NCBI GenBank assembly: GCA_036723735.1
Contig: DAIMGT010000053.1
Coordinates: forward strand, 1-26,941
Length of the DNA: 26,941 bases
DNA from: UBA4656 sp002405525
Lineage (GTDB): Bacteria > Pseudomonadota > Gammaproteobacteria > Xanthomonadales > Ahniellaceae
Direction of reading: 5' to 3'
Position 1 is the first letter of the stretch. Each line of letters starts with the position of its first letter. This document shows, piece by piece, positions 15,596 through 24,100 of this stretch. The translations under genes and the position numbers were made by a program. The notes under the pieces were generated by a model, which saw nothing but the letters and a program-made list of their open reading frames with translations, was not told the origin of the DNA and did not search any database.

Positions 15596-15842
15596 TCAGG
15601 ACGTGGCGGCCTCGAAGCCGTCCTTGGACAGCCGACCCGGCCGCTCACGCGGGAGCCGACCTGGGAGGTGCCGCGCGGCACGCCGCTGGCAATGGGGCCG
15701 GCCATGCGCGTTGCGGTGGCCGCGATCCGCCGCAGCGGGTTGAAGAAGGCGGAATCGCTGGTCGTCATCAGTACTCTGAAGGGCCCCGATCCGTGCGCAC
15801 TCGCGGTGCCGCTGCTGATCGTCACGACGCAGCTGCCCTGGC
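15596..15842 (-). pseudogene. C-terminal remnant of a secreted protein ending in SKDGFE
   Basis: On the minus strand GRLSKDGFEAATS stops at 15596-15598. This is the same C-terminal motif as in the intact genes nearby, but no start or full domain precedes it. Upstream of it, in a different frame, an open stretch reads SCVVTISSGTASAHGSGPF and then MTTSDSAFFNPLRRIAATA. The piece may therefore carry at least one frameshift. I read it as the tail of a deleted gene. Confidence 0.5.
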
Positions 15843-15959
15843 GCTGTTGGCCACCCAGCCCGACTGGGTAGTGCCGTCGATGGTGACGAGGCTCGTAATC
15901 CGCGGCAGCGGCGAGGCCACGCTGGTCACGTGCGGGCCGGTGCCGGGGATGTCGAACAG
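15843..15959 (-). pseudogene. internal fragment of a beta-helix gene
   Basis: These 117 bases translate to IPGTGPHVTSVASPLP followed by ITSLVTIDGTTQSGWVANS, clearly homologous to residues about 56-95 of the intact beta-helix gene at 17248-18828 (IPGTGPHVISVASSLP...TIDGTTQPGWVAN). The DNA is visibly similar too (18553-18676). The fragment has no start and is joined directly to the truncated phosphatase copy on one side and an unrelated tail on the other. Confidence 0.8.
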
Positions 15960-16393
15960 GCCGACCACGATTCCGGCTCGTGGAAGCCGTCGACGTCGAT
16001 CCGCCGCGCCTGGCAGGGCGAGTTGTCGAGCGCGGTCTCGTCGGCGTCGAGGATGATCGCCAGCGGCTGGCCTTCATCGTTGCCGAGCCGCTCGGCCATC
16101 GGCATCGCATTCCACGCGCCGATCTGGTTCGCCCCCGCGGCGCGCGCTTCCTCGTCAGGTGCGGACAACGCCTGCTGCCACTGCGCCACCGGGGCGAGCG
16201 CACGGCGCGCACCGACGTAGACGCTGCGCGCGGTGGCCTCGTACTCGACCGCGTCCTGCTGCCAGGCGACGGCGTAGCGCTGGTCGTTGGCGGGGACCGC
16301 GGTGACGGCCGGCGCCGCGGACCGGCCCGGGGCCGTCGCACAACCGGCCCCGAGGACGCAGGACAGAACGACGGCGGAAATACGCAGGTTCAT
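15926..16393 (-). pseudogene. truncated second copy of the e(P4)-type acid phosphatase
   Basis: The copy starts with its own ATG (16393) and a different lipoprotein signal, MNLRISAVVLSCVLGAGC. It then follows the intact phosphatase through motif I (LDADETALDN) up to the segment PESWSA near 15960. There the reading runs into the beta-helix fragment in another frame and stops at 15926. Motifs II and III are absent, so it cannot be active. Its upstream region matches that of the intact gene, but the -10 box has changed from TACAAT to TGCGAT (16422-16427). The central 306 bp is almost identical to the intact gene although both ends have diverged. Confidence 0.88.
16015..16320. repeat. 306-bp near-identical tract, copy in the truncated phosphatase
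   Basis: Partner of 13864-14169, same orientation, two mismatches and no gaps by eye. Confidence 0.9.
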
Positions 16394-16560
16394 GAAGACA
16401 CGATCGCGCGCGGGATGCGCAATCGCAGGACCGAAGGCGTTGTCGCGCTCTGCCAGCGACCGCTTCTGCGCTTGCTTGTTGAATCCACGGATGGCGCGGG
16501 CGCGATGCATCGGCCGGAAAAGCGATGCCGGGCATGAACCGGACGGTTTCGGCGTTCGTT

Positions 16561-17169
16561 TCAGCGCGGGCTTGCCGGGCCCCCGCACCTGCCCTCGTAG
16601 GCCGCGAAGTAATCGGCATCGAAGCAGCTTGCCATGCGGTCGACCACGTCGAGGTTCATCGGCCAGGTCGGGCGGAAACCGAACCGGCGTTGCATGTCGG
16701 CCGCGCTTTCGTCCCATCCGTCCGGCTTGGGCAGCGCGGCGAGCGCCTCCCGGCTGCGGTCGAAGGCGTCGCGATCGTGGCGCATGAATGCCAGCGTGGC
16801 ATCGACGTACAGATTCCAGGCGGGGTCGCCATCGTCGCGCGCGGCTTCAAACAGCGTGATCGCAGCGGCCCGCTCGCCGTCGCCGGCGCGCAGCTGACCC
16901 TCGTGCCAGTGGAGGATGCGTTGCTGACCCGGGTCCAGGCTCGCGGTATGGCGGTCGCGGTAGGCGGCGATCAGGGCCGCGGCAGTCGCATAACACGCCG
17001 GATCGGCCCCGAGGGGTCGCCACCCACCCTCGGGATTCTGGTCGAAGGCGTCGTAGTCGAGTGCGAGCAGGGTATCGCGATCGTGCGCGCAGTCTTTCGC
17101 CGGTTCGGCGGCGAATGCCGGGGACGGGCCAAGCAAGACCAGGGGCAGCAACAGGGCACGCAGGGACAT
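16561..17169 (-). CDS. exported protein of unknown function
   Basis: The 202-residue product has a clear signal peptide (MSLRALLLPLVLLGPSPAFA, cleavage after AFA). The rest is alpha-helical and rich in Asp, Ala and Arg, with paired-helix character (ACYATAAALIAAYRDRH, RILHWHEGQLRAGDGERAAA). This is reminiscent of tetratricopeptide-like folds, but no consensus repeat is clear. Three cysteines remain in the mature part. I do not recognise the family. The ATG at 17169 has AGGAG 12 bases upstream, a long spacing. It lies 78 bases downstream of the beta-helix gene on the same strand. It lacks the GFE tail motif. Confidence 0.75.
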   Translation of the reverse strand: MSLRALLLPLVLLGPSPAFAAEPAKDCAHDRDTLLALDYDAFDQNPEGGWRPLGADPACYATAAALIAAYRDRHTASLDPGQQRILHWHEGQLRAGDGERAAAITLFEAARDDGDPAWNLYVDATLAFMRHDRDAFDRSREALAALPKPDGWDESAADMQRRFGFRPTWPMNLDVVDRMASCFDADYFAAYEGRCGGPASPR

Positions 17170-17247
17170 GCTGGTTCGTCGCTCCTGGCCAGAGTCTTTC
17201 TGGATCGCGGACGGGGCGCGGAAGTTCCCGCGGCCCCGGGACCGGTG

Positions 17248-18828
17248 TCACGGCGGTGGCTCGAAACCGTCGCGGAAGACCTGGTCGAAGTCGATCGGGT
17301 CGGAGAACTCGCTGGTGTTGCCGGCCGCATCGATGGCCAGTGCAGTGATGTAGACCACCGCGCCGACCTGCGCCGGCGGCAGGTTCAACGCCACCGGCAG
17401 CACGGTCTGCGCCTGCGCGGTGCTGACGGTCGCCTGGCCGAGTTCGGCCGCGCCTTCGTTGCGCCCGAGGTTTGAGCGGTAGAAGCGCACCGTGATCGGG
17501 AAGGTCGCGTTGGCGGGCAGGGTGTCCTGGCGGAAGGTGAGCTCGAACTGCCCCGGGCCCAAGCGCGTGCCGCCGACGATCTCCGGCCAGTTGAGGGCGC
17601 GGTTGGGGCCGTTGTCGGCATCGCCCGGGTCGTTGGCGCGTGCGATGCTGAACAGATCGATGCCGAGCCCCGCGTTGTCGCGGATCTCGTTGCCCACCAC
17701 CTCCAGCGTGCCCTGCTCCGCCTGCACGCCGACGCCGCTGACGCGCACGGCAGCCGCATTGTTGAAGGCGATGCGGTTGCCTTCGCCCGGGCCGGTGCCG
17801 CCGATGAGGCTGCGAAACGGCCCGCTGGTGCTCTGGGTGCGCAGGATCGCCGCATGCGTGGCGGCGGTAGTCCCGTTGGGCAGCGCGGCCAGCCCGCCGA
17901 CGTCGGTGCCGATCCAGTTGCCCTGCACCGTGACGCGGTGCGGGCCGATCGAAAGGGCCCCGCTGCCAATGCCCACTGCGGTCTCGCGGTTGCCGGAAAT
18001 CAGGTTCCGCGCGGCAGGCGTGTTGCCGCCGACCACCACGCCGGCGGGATTCTCCTGTCCGATCGAGTAGCCGGCGACGCTGACGCCGATGCGCCAGCCC
18101 CGGGCCGCGGTGCCCGTGCGGTCGGTGCCGATCAGATTGCCCTGGACAAGGAGGGAACCGGTCGCTTCGAAGCCGCTGGCAATGATGGCGACGCCCGTGC
18201 CCGTCGTCCCGCTGCTGCCGGCCAGCAGGTTGCGTTGCACAGGCAGCAAGCCGCCGATGCGGACCGGACCGACGACCGACGCCCCTCCTTCGGCCAGCGA
18301 GAGGCCCACCGCCATCACGGACGGCACGTTCGTGCCCGAGACGTCGGCACCGATATGGCAGCCTTCCACGACCAGACCCGCGGAACCGGAGGCGCTGATC
18401 GCGCGTGCAAAGCGGGTGATCGCGATGCCGCGCACGGTGTGCGTGCCGAGCGTCGTGCCCGCGGCGATCAGCAGCCCGATCGTGTTGGCCGTCGTCTGCG
18501 AGCTGCTGAGCTCGATCGCAAGGTTGCCATTGAGCCCACCCTGGTCCGGCGTGTTGGTGTTGGCCACCCAGCCCGGCTGGGTGGTGCCGTCGATCGTCAC
18601 CAGCCCGGTGATCATGGGCAGCGACGAGGCCACGCTGATCACGTGCGGGCCGGTGCCGGGGATCGCGAACACGATCTCGTCGGCGACCGTGGCCCCGTTG
18701 GCGTTGCTGTCGGCGATCGCCTGCCGCAACGAGCCCGGCCCGGTGTCGGCGGTGGTGGTGACGGTGAAGGTGTCGGCCACCGCCATCGACGGCAGGACCA
18801 GCAGCAGCAGGGCAAGGCAGCGCTTCAT
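17248..18828 (-). CDS. secreted right-handed beta-helix protein with C-terminal VFRDGFE motif
   Basis: The 526-residue protein has a signal peptide (MKRCLALLLLVLPSMAVA). The module FTVTTTADTGPGSLRQAIAD follows directly, then VTIDGTTQPGWVAN, as in CSLREA-type/NosD-like beta-helix proteins. Repeats of the form NLIGTDRTGTAA, RNLISGN and NWIGTDVGGLAALPNG build the helix. After NRALNWPEIVGG (about residue 415) comes an immunoglobulin-like C-terminal part ending AIDAAGNTSEFSDP, then FDQVFRDGFE and three prolines. The ATG at 18828 is set by the signal peptide; the ribosome binding site is weak. It is likely secreted or surface-attached. Ligand or enzymatic activity is unknown. Confidence 0.86.
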   Translation of the reverse strand: MKRCLALLLLVLPSMAVADTFTVTTTADTGPGSLRQAIADSNANGATVADEIVFAIPGTGPHVISVASSLPMITGLVTIDGTTQPGWVANTNTPDQGGLNGNLAIELSSSQTTANTIGLLIAAGTTLGTHTVRGIAITRFARAISASGSAGLVVEGCHIGADVSGTNVPSVMAVGLSLAEGGASVVGPVRIGGLLPVQRNLLAGSSGTTGTGVAIIASGFEATGSLLVQGNLIGTDRTGTAARGWRIGVSVAGYSIGQENPAGVVVGGNTPAARNLISGNRETAVGIGSGALSIGPHRVTVQGNWIGTDVGGLAALPNGTTAATHAAILRTQSTSGPFRSLIGGTGPGEGNRIAFNNAAAVRVSGVGVQAEQGTLEVVGNEIRDNAGLGIDLFSIARANDPGDADNGPNRALNWPEIVGGTRLGPGQFELTFRQDTLPANATFPITVRFYRSNLGRNEGAAELGQATVSTAQAQTVLPVALNLPPAQVGAVVYITALAIDAAGNTSEFSDPIDFDQVFRDGFEPPP

Positions 18829-18929
18829 GGCAGGGACTCGAAAGGGCGAGATCGCCGCTCCTCCATGGAATGCACCGGCGGCGCCGGACCGAACACTTCG
18901 GTGCACGGTCGCCGCCGGCGATGGGTGCC

Positions 18930-21401
18930 TCAGGGCTCGAAGCCGTCGGCGAACAGCAGCGCGTCGTATCGAGCGCATCCGGAAAGCTCCGATGTACCCT
19001 GCTCGATCGTCAGCGTCGGACCCAGGACGTTGAGCCGTGTTGCCGTGGCCATGACCAATCGGTCGCTGGTGAAGTACGCGCTCGGCGGGCGGGTCGAGAT
19101 CGGGATCTCGAACGCAACGCTGCCGTCCGTGGTCGCCGTGCCATTGGTGATCTCGACCACCCCAGCGCCCAGCCAGACCCTTGGGCTGCCTGACGCAGAC
19201 GGCGTCGGGAAGGGCAGCGGACAGGTGTCGGCGCCGTAGAAATCGATCCGGTACTGGCCGTTGCGGCTGCCCAGCGTACCGCGGGCGATGCCCTGGTTGG
19301 CCGTGCCTTCTGCACTGCTCACGGCCGGTCGGTTCTGCCCGTTGTTGCCGGCGCCGGGCGGGGTCGGCCCGGAGTTGTTGCCGTTGGCGCTGGTGCCGTT
19401 GTCGCCGAGGTCGATGGGCTGCTCACCGTTTTCGTAGATTGCGTTCTCGTACAGGGTGTTGTGGATCGAATTGGTGATCACGATGCCGTCGTCGCCGTTG
19501 TAGGCGACGGTGTTGCCGAACACGCGGTTGCGTGCTGCGCCGCCGTCGATGCGCACGCCATCCTCGCCGTTGCCATAGCCGCTGCAGTCGAGCACGCAGA
19601 TGATCGGCACTCCGATCCGGTTTTCGCTGGCCTCGGTGCCGCTCGCGCTGGCGCTGGTGATGAAGATGCCGTGGCGGTCGTTGTTGCTGATCACGGCACC
19701 CCGGATCTCGGTCGACAGGCCCAGCACGCGGATGCCGTCGCGATTGCCTGTGCCGGCATTGCTGCCATTCGGACCGATGCCGATGTAGTTGTCGCCGATC
19801 ACGGTCCCGGTCGCCGAGGCACTGACGACGATCCCACCATCGGTGCTGTCGGCGAACACGTTCCGCGCCCCGTATGTGGCGCTCGGGTCATTGCGATTGA
19901 AGCGAAGCCCGATCTCGGCACCGGTCACGTCACCGATCTGCAGGCCGTTGACGTTCGGCACGAGGGTGAGGCTGCCGACCGTCCCACCGAACTGCGAGCC
20001 GCGCACACTGTGGCCTTCGCCATCGATGAAGTTGACGGCATACAGCGAAAATCCGCCGAAGGCGAGGCCATCGATGGTGACCGCGGCATCGCTGCCGGTG
20101 TCGACCACGACCGCCGCGACCGTGCTCGGCGCGCCGTTTGCGTTGCTGCCATCGAGGATGATGCAGCGCGCGGCATTGCTGCCGACGGCCTGGGTGTTGC
20201 GGGACGCGCCGGGCTGGGTGTAACCGTCGATCACGACGGGGCCGGTGATGTCGGGCAACGCGGTCGCGAGCGTGATCACGCGCGGTCCGCAACTGCTGCC
20301 GATGGCGAACTCGATGCGGTTGACGTTCGGGCTGCCGTTGGCGTCGATGATCGCCTGGCGCAGCGAGCCGGGCCCGCTGTCGAGCGTGTTGGTCACCACC
20401 AGGGTGGTGGCGGTGCTGCCGATCGAGGATTCGTAGGCGCCACGGTCGGGCGCCTGACCGGTCCAGCGCGTGCCGCCGTCATGGTCGGCGCCTGCGCCGG
20501 GCGAGCCGTAGGGCAGTCCGGTGTTGATCACCGGCGACGTGTTCGAGATCCGATAATCGAGCGCCGCCGGGTTGACGAAAAGCGGGTCGACACTCTGCTG
20601 GCCGCTGGGGACGTAGCCCCATATGCCCAACACGTCGAGTCGGCCGCTCGCATAGACGTTGTTCTTGACCACGACATCGAGGCTGTCGAAGGCATCGCTG
20701 CCGATCACGCGCAGGTCCCACGGGCCGGCGTGATTGCGGAAGATGTTGTTGATGATCAGGCCTTCGCCGTTCGGCACGTACAGGCCCGAGCCGGCGTTGT
20801 CGGCGTAGGTGTTGTTGCGGATGGTGAACCGATCGACGTTGTTGAGCTCCATCGCGTGCGCGAGGTTCGCGGTGTTGGCGCGGGTGTGCAGATTGTTCTC
20901 GGCGAACACGCGATCGACGTCTTGCACCTGTAGTGGCGCCTGGTCGAACCAGACCCGGTTCATCTCGAGCGAGTAGTTGGCGGACGTGTCGTTCTCCAGC
21001 CGCACGGAAACCAGTGGCGTGCTGCGGATCGACAGGCGCGACAACGTGAGATCACCGAACAGCGGCGCATTGGTGCGCCCGAAGCGCATGGAGCCGCCTG
21101 GAAGCGTCAGTACCGTGGACGCCGGGTTCTGGCTGCTGACCGCCGCGCACGTGCTGGAATAGCCGCCAACCAGCTTGATGTCGTGGTCGTCGATCACGCA
21201 GTTGTTGCTGCCGTCGAGGCAGGACCCGGCCACGTTGTAGGTCCCGACCGCGATCCGGATCTCGACATCGTCGTCGTCGGCTGCGGCAATGGCGGCGGTC
21301 AACTCGAGGGCCGTATCGACGCAGAAGGTCTGCAGGGCTTCTGCATGCGGCACCTGCAGTCCAAGGACCGCGACCAGCGCCAGCTTGGCGGCGGCATTCA
21401 T
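18930..21401 (-). CDS. secreted two-module beta-helix protein with C-terminal LFADGFE motif
   Basis: The protein has 823 residues. A signal peptide (MNAAAKLALVAVLGLQVPHAEA) leads into a first beta-helix domain (about residues 40-325) rich in NN and Asn-ladder elements such as RFTIRNNTYADNAGSG and GLIINNIFRNHAG. At about 330 LVVTNTLDSGPGSLRQAI begins the second module, with VVIDGYTQPGAS, an NRIGVP repeat and DGIVITNSIHNTLYENAIYE. The C-terminal domain contains six or so Cys overall and ends ARYDALLFADGFEP. The ATG at 21401 is listed. An in-frame GTG at 21410 has a better-placed GGAG (eight bases upstream) and may be the true start. Paralogous in layout to the gene at 24101. Confidence 0.85.
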   Translation of the reverse strand: MNAAAKLALVAVLGLQVPHAEALQTFCVDTALELTAAIAAADDDDVEIRIAVGTYNVAGSCLDGSNNCVIDDHDIKLVGGYSSTCAAVSSQNPASTVLTLPGGSMRFGRTNAPLFGDLTLSRLSIRSTPLVSVRLENDTSANYSLEMNRVWFDQAPLQVQDVDRVFAENNLHTRANTANLAHAMELNNVDRFTIRNNTYADNAGSGLYVPNGEGLIINNIFRNHAGPWDLRVIGSDAFDSLDVVVKNNVYASGRLDVLGIWGYVPSGQQSVDPLFVNPAALDYRISNTSPVINTGLPYGSPGAGADHDGGTRWTGQAPDRGAYESSIGSTATTLVVTNTLDSGPGSLRQAIIDANGSPNVNRIEFAIGSSCGPRVITLATALPDITGPVVIDGYTQPGASRNTQAVGSNAARCIILDGSNANGAPSTVAAVVVDTGSDAAVTIDGLAFGGFSLYAVNFIDGEGHSVRGSQFGGTVGSLTLVPNVNGLQIGDVTGAEIGLRFNRNDPSATYGARNVFADSTDGGIVVSASATGTVIGDNYIGIGPNGSNAGTGNRDGIRVLGLSTEIRGAVISNNDRHGIFITSASASGTEASENRIGVPIICVLDCSGYGNGEDGVRIDGGAARNRVFGNTVAYNGDDGIVITNSIHNTLYENAIYENGEQPIDLGDNGTSANGNNSGPTPPGAGNNGQNRPAVSSAEGTANQGIARGTLGSRNGQYRIDFYGADTCPLPFPTPSASGSPRVWLGAGVVEITNGTATTDGSVAFEIPISTRPPSAYFTSDRLVMATATRLNVLGPTLTIEQGTSELSGCARYDALLFADGFEP

Positions 21402-21643
21402 CAGTGGCACGACATCCGCTCCGTCGGGCCAGTCAGGCCCCTGTTTCCCGACGAATGCACCACCGGCCGCCAAGCGAACACGTCGTTGCCCGAGACCACC
21501 GGCGGCACGGGGCACTGGCCGACCGGAGTCCCGGCCTGTCGTGACCGGCGGAAGTACTCGGTGGGCCGGCTCGCATCCGGCTTGTTCGCTTTCGTCCCTC
21601 CTGCCCGTCCATCGGGCGAAGCGGCACATCGCCGATCCGGCGA
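21402..21643. other. intergenic region between divergent secreted-protein genes
   Basis: These 242 bases separate the leftward beta-helix gene from the rightward FG-GAP gene. Both promoters should be here, but no -10/-35 pair stands out and no small gene is supported. Confidence 0.35.
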
Positions 21644-23936
21644 ATGCAGATGCGTCCGACCAAATTGTTCGCCCTGTCCTGCCCGGTGCGCGCCAGCGCG
21701 AGCGGCCTGCGAAGCCTGCGCTGGTTCGCAGGCCTGGCCATGACGCTCGCCGCGACGGCGGCCGTCGCGCGGGCGGATGCGCGCTTCATCCATTCATCCG
21801 GCAACGGTGAAGCGCGCGACGACGACCGCTTCGGCGCGGCGGTCGCGCTGTCGGGCGACCGCGCCATCATCGGCATGCCCAACGACAAGGCCGACAGCAA
21901 CGAGGATGTCGGCGCCGCGTCCATCTACCGGCGGGTCGACGGCACGTGGGAGCTGGAGCGCAAGCTCGCCAACACCAGCGCCGATGCCGGTGCCGGCTTC
22001 GGCATTGCGTTGGAGATCGACACCGACATCGTGGTGGTCGGGGCGCCGCGCCGCGACATCGATGCGCTGACCGACGCCGGCGCGGCCTACGTCTACACCC
22101 GCAACGCCGCGACCGGCATCTGGTCGCTGTCGACCACGCTGGAGGCCACAAACGGCGCGGCGGGCGATCTGTTCGGGTCCTCGGTCGCGGTGTTCGACAC
22201 CTACCTGCTGGTCGGCGCGCGCTCCGACAACATCGGGCTTGGCGCCAACCAGGGCTCGGTCTACGTGTTCCGCCGGCAGGTCAACGGCAGTTGGACGCAG
22301 GAGGCCAAGCTCACCCAGGCCGACGCGATGGGCAGCGACAACTTCGGTGTCAGCCTCGCGATCTCGGCGGGCGCCAGCGGCGTGACCGCGGAGATCGGCG
22401 TCGACCGGCACGATGTCTCGGGCAACAATGAAGCCGGGGCCGCCTATGTGTTCTTCCGCGGCGGCAGCGGCTGGGTCCAGCAGGCCAAACTGCTGCCCGA
22501 CACCATCGGCGCGGGCGATCGCTTCGGCACTTCGGTCCACGTGCAGGGCGACCGCGCGGTGGTCGGCGCGGCGCTGACGGACACCAACGGCACCGACAAC
22601 GGCAACATCTACATCTACGCCCGCAGCGGCAGCACCTGGTCGCTCGGCGGCAGCCTGCCGGGTTCCGGGGCCGGCCACCGGCTCGGCCAGGCCGTCGCGG
22701 TCTTCGGTACGCGGGTGCTTGCCGGCTCGCCGGGGGCGCCGGCCAGTGGCGACCCGGGCGCGGCTTCGTGCCGGGCTTCACCCTGAGCGGCACCAACTGG
22801 GTGCAGGAGTCCGCCCTGGCGAGCAGCGATCCCCAGTTCGAATCGTCGTTCGGGTCCGCGGTAGCGCTCAATGGCAGCACGGCGATGGTCGGCGCGCCGT
22901 TGTTCGATCGCTACGGCAACAGCGACATCGGCCAGGTCACGGTGTTCGACGGCGCGACCGCGGTGCAGGCGCTCGACCGCGGCGACGGCATCGCCGACGA
23001 CCTGGGCGGCTATTCGGTCTCCGTCTCCGGCGACACCGTTTCGGCCTGCTGGGCGAAAGCACCGCCAACGATGGCGCCGGCGGCGACCGCTTCGGCTTCT
23101 CGATGGCCCTGGCTGGCGACACCGTGGTGGTGGGCGCGCCCGGCGCCGACGTCGCCGGTGTCACCGACGCCGGCGCGGCCTACGTGTTCGTGCGCAGCGG
23201 CGACACCTGGACCCAGCAGGCCAAACTCACCGCCGGCGACCTCGTGACCAGCAGCCCCGCTTTCGGCACCAGCGTGGCCGGCGACGGCGACACGATCCTC
23301 GTTTCGTCGCCGCGGGCGGGCGCCCAGGGCCAGGGCCTGGTGTTCGTGTTCGTGCGCAGCGGCAGCACCTGGACGCGACAGGCCGCCCTGACCGGCTTCG
23401 ACTCGACCGCCGAGGACCTGTTCGGCCAGGCGGTGGCGCTGCACGGCAACCTCGCGGTGATCGGCTCGCCTGGCGACGACATCGGCGCGGCGGCGAACCG
23501 CGGCTCGATCCGCGTGTTCGTCCGCAGCGGGACGGACTGGACGGAAACCACCCAGCGCACCAATCCGGGCGGCGCGGCGGGCGACCAGTTCGGGCGCGCC
23601 ATCGCGATGACCGCCGACGCGGTGGTCGTCACCGCCAATGCGGCCGACACGCCCAGCAACAGGGATGCCGGCATGGCTTACGCCTACGCGCGCACGGCGA
23701 GCACACTGGCGACCTACCCCATCCTGCTGTTCGACCCGATCATCCGGGCCGGCGATTTCTTCGGCTAAGTCGTCGCGGCGGACGGATTACGTGCCGTCGT
23801 CGGCGCACCGCTGCAGGATTCGAGTGAGCGCATCGCAATCGCAACCCGAGGCGCCGCCCGGCTTCCGACCGACCCCTGCCGCGATGCACCTAGCGGCGGT
23901 TGCAGGCCGGAGTGCGGCGCGGATCGCACCGCATGA
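21644..23936 (+). pseudogene. FG-GAP repeat protein, broken by two frameshifts and an in-frame stop
   Basis: A signal sequence (hydrophobic FAGLAMTLAATAAVARA) is followed by about 13 repeats of the form AGDxFGxxVAxxGDxAVVGAPxxD...GAAYVFxRxGxxW, a beta-propeller/integrin-like repeat of exported proteins. The frame breaks near 22730-22765 (a GDPGRGFVPGFTLSG reading resumes one base earlier). It breaks again at 23039-23041, where TTT would need to be TTTT to read DTVFGLLGE. The last frame stops at TAA 23766-23768, in the middle of a repeat: AGDFFG-stop-VVAADGLRAVVGAPLQD continues in frame to a TGA at 23934. No GFE tail is found. The ATG at 21644 or 21650 may be the start. The frameshifts alone could be homopolymer errors; the nonsense codon argues for real decay. 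Confidence 0.85.
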
Positions 23937-24100
23937 ACGGCGCCGACGCAACGCCGCCGGCCTGTGACGAAAGGCGGATGACGCAGCCGGGCACGGGACC
24001 GGCGCCGCGCCACCGCACCCACCGCCGAGCTGTTCGCTCCCGCGCCCTCCGTCCATTCCTTTCCACGAGCCGGCACCGCGCCGGTGCAGGAGTCGAACTC
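23937..24100. other. leader region of the rightward beta-helix gene
   Basis: Between the end of the FG-GAP remnant and the ATG at 24101. AGGAG at 24088-24092, eight bases before the ATG, is a good ribosome binding site. CGGCACCGCGCCGGTGC just before it can form a small hairpin. No promoter is recognised. Confidence 0.4.

Noticed and set aside
15523..17247. An insertion sequence or integron as the cause of the fragment mosaic
   Set aside because: No transposase, terminal inverted repeats, target-site duplication or integron attachment-like hairpin was found; the pieces are all fragments of neighbouring gene families.
19461..20933. A 490-residue plus-strand frame, rich in Asp, Ala, Val and His
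   Set aside because: It is antisense to the beta-helix gene at 18930-21401, which has a signal peptide, repeats and a tail motif. The antisense frame has none.
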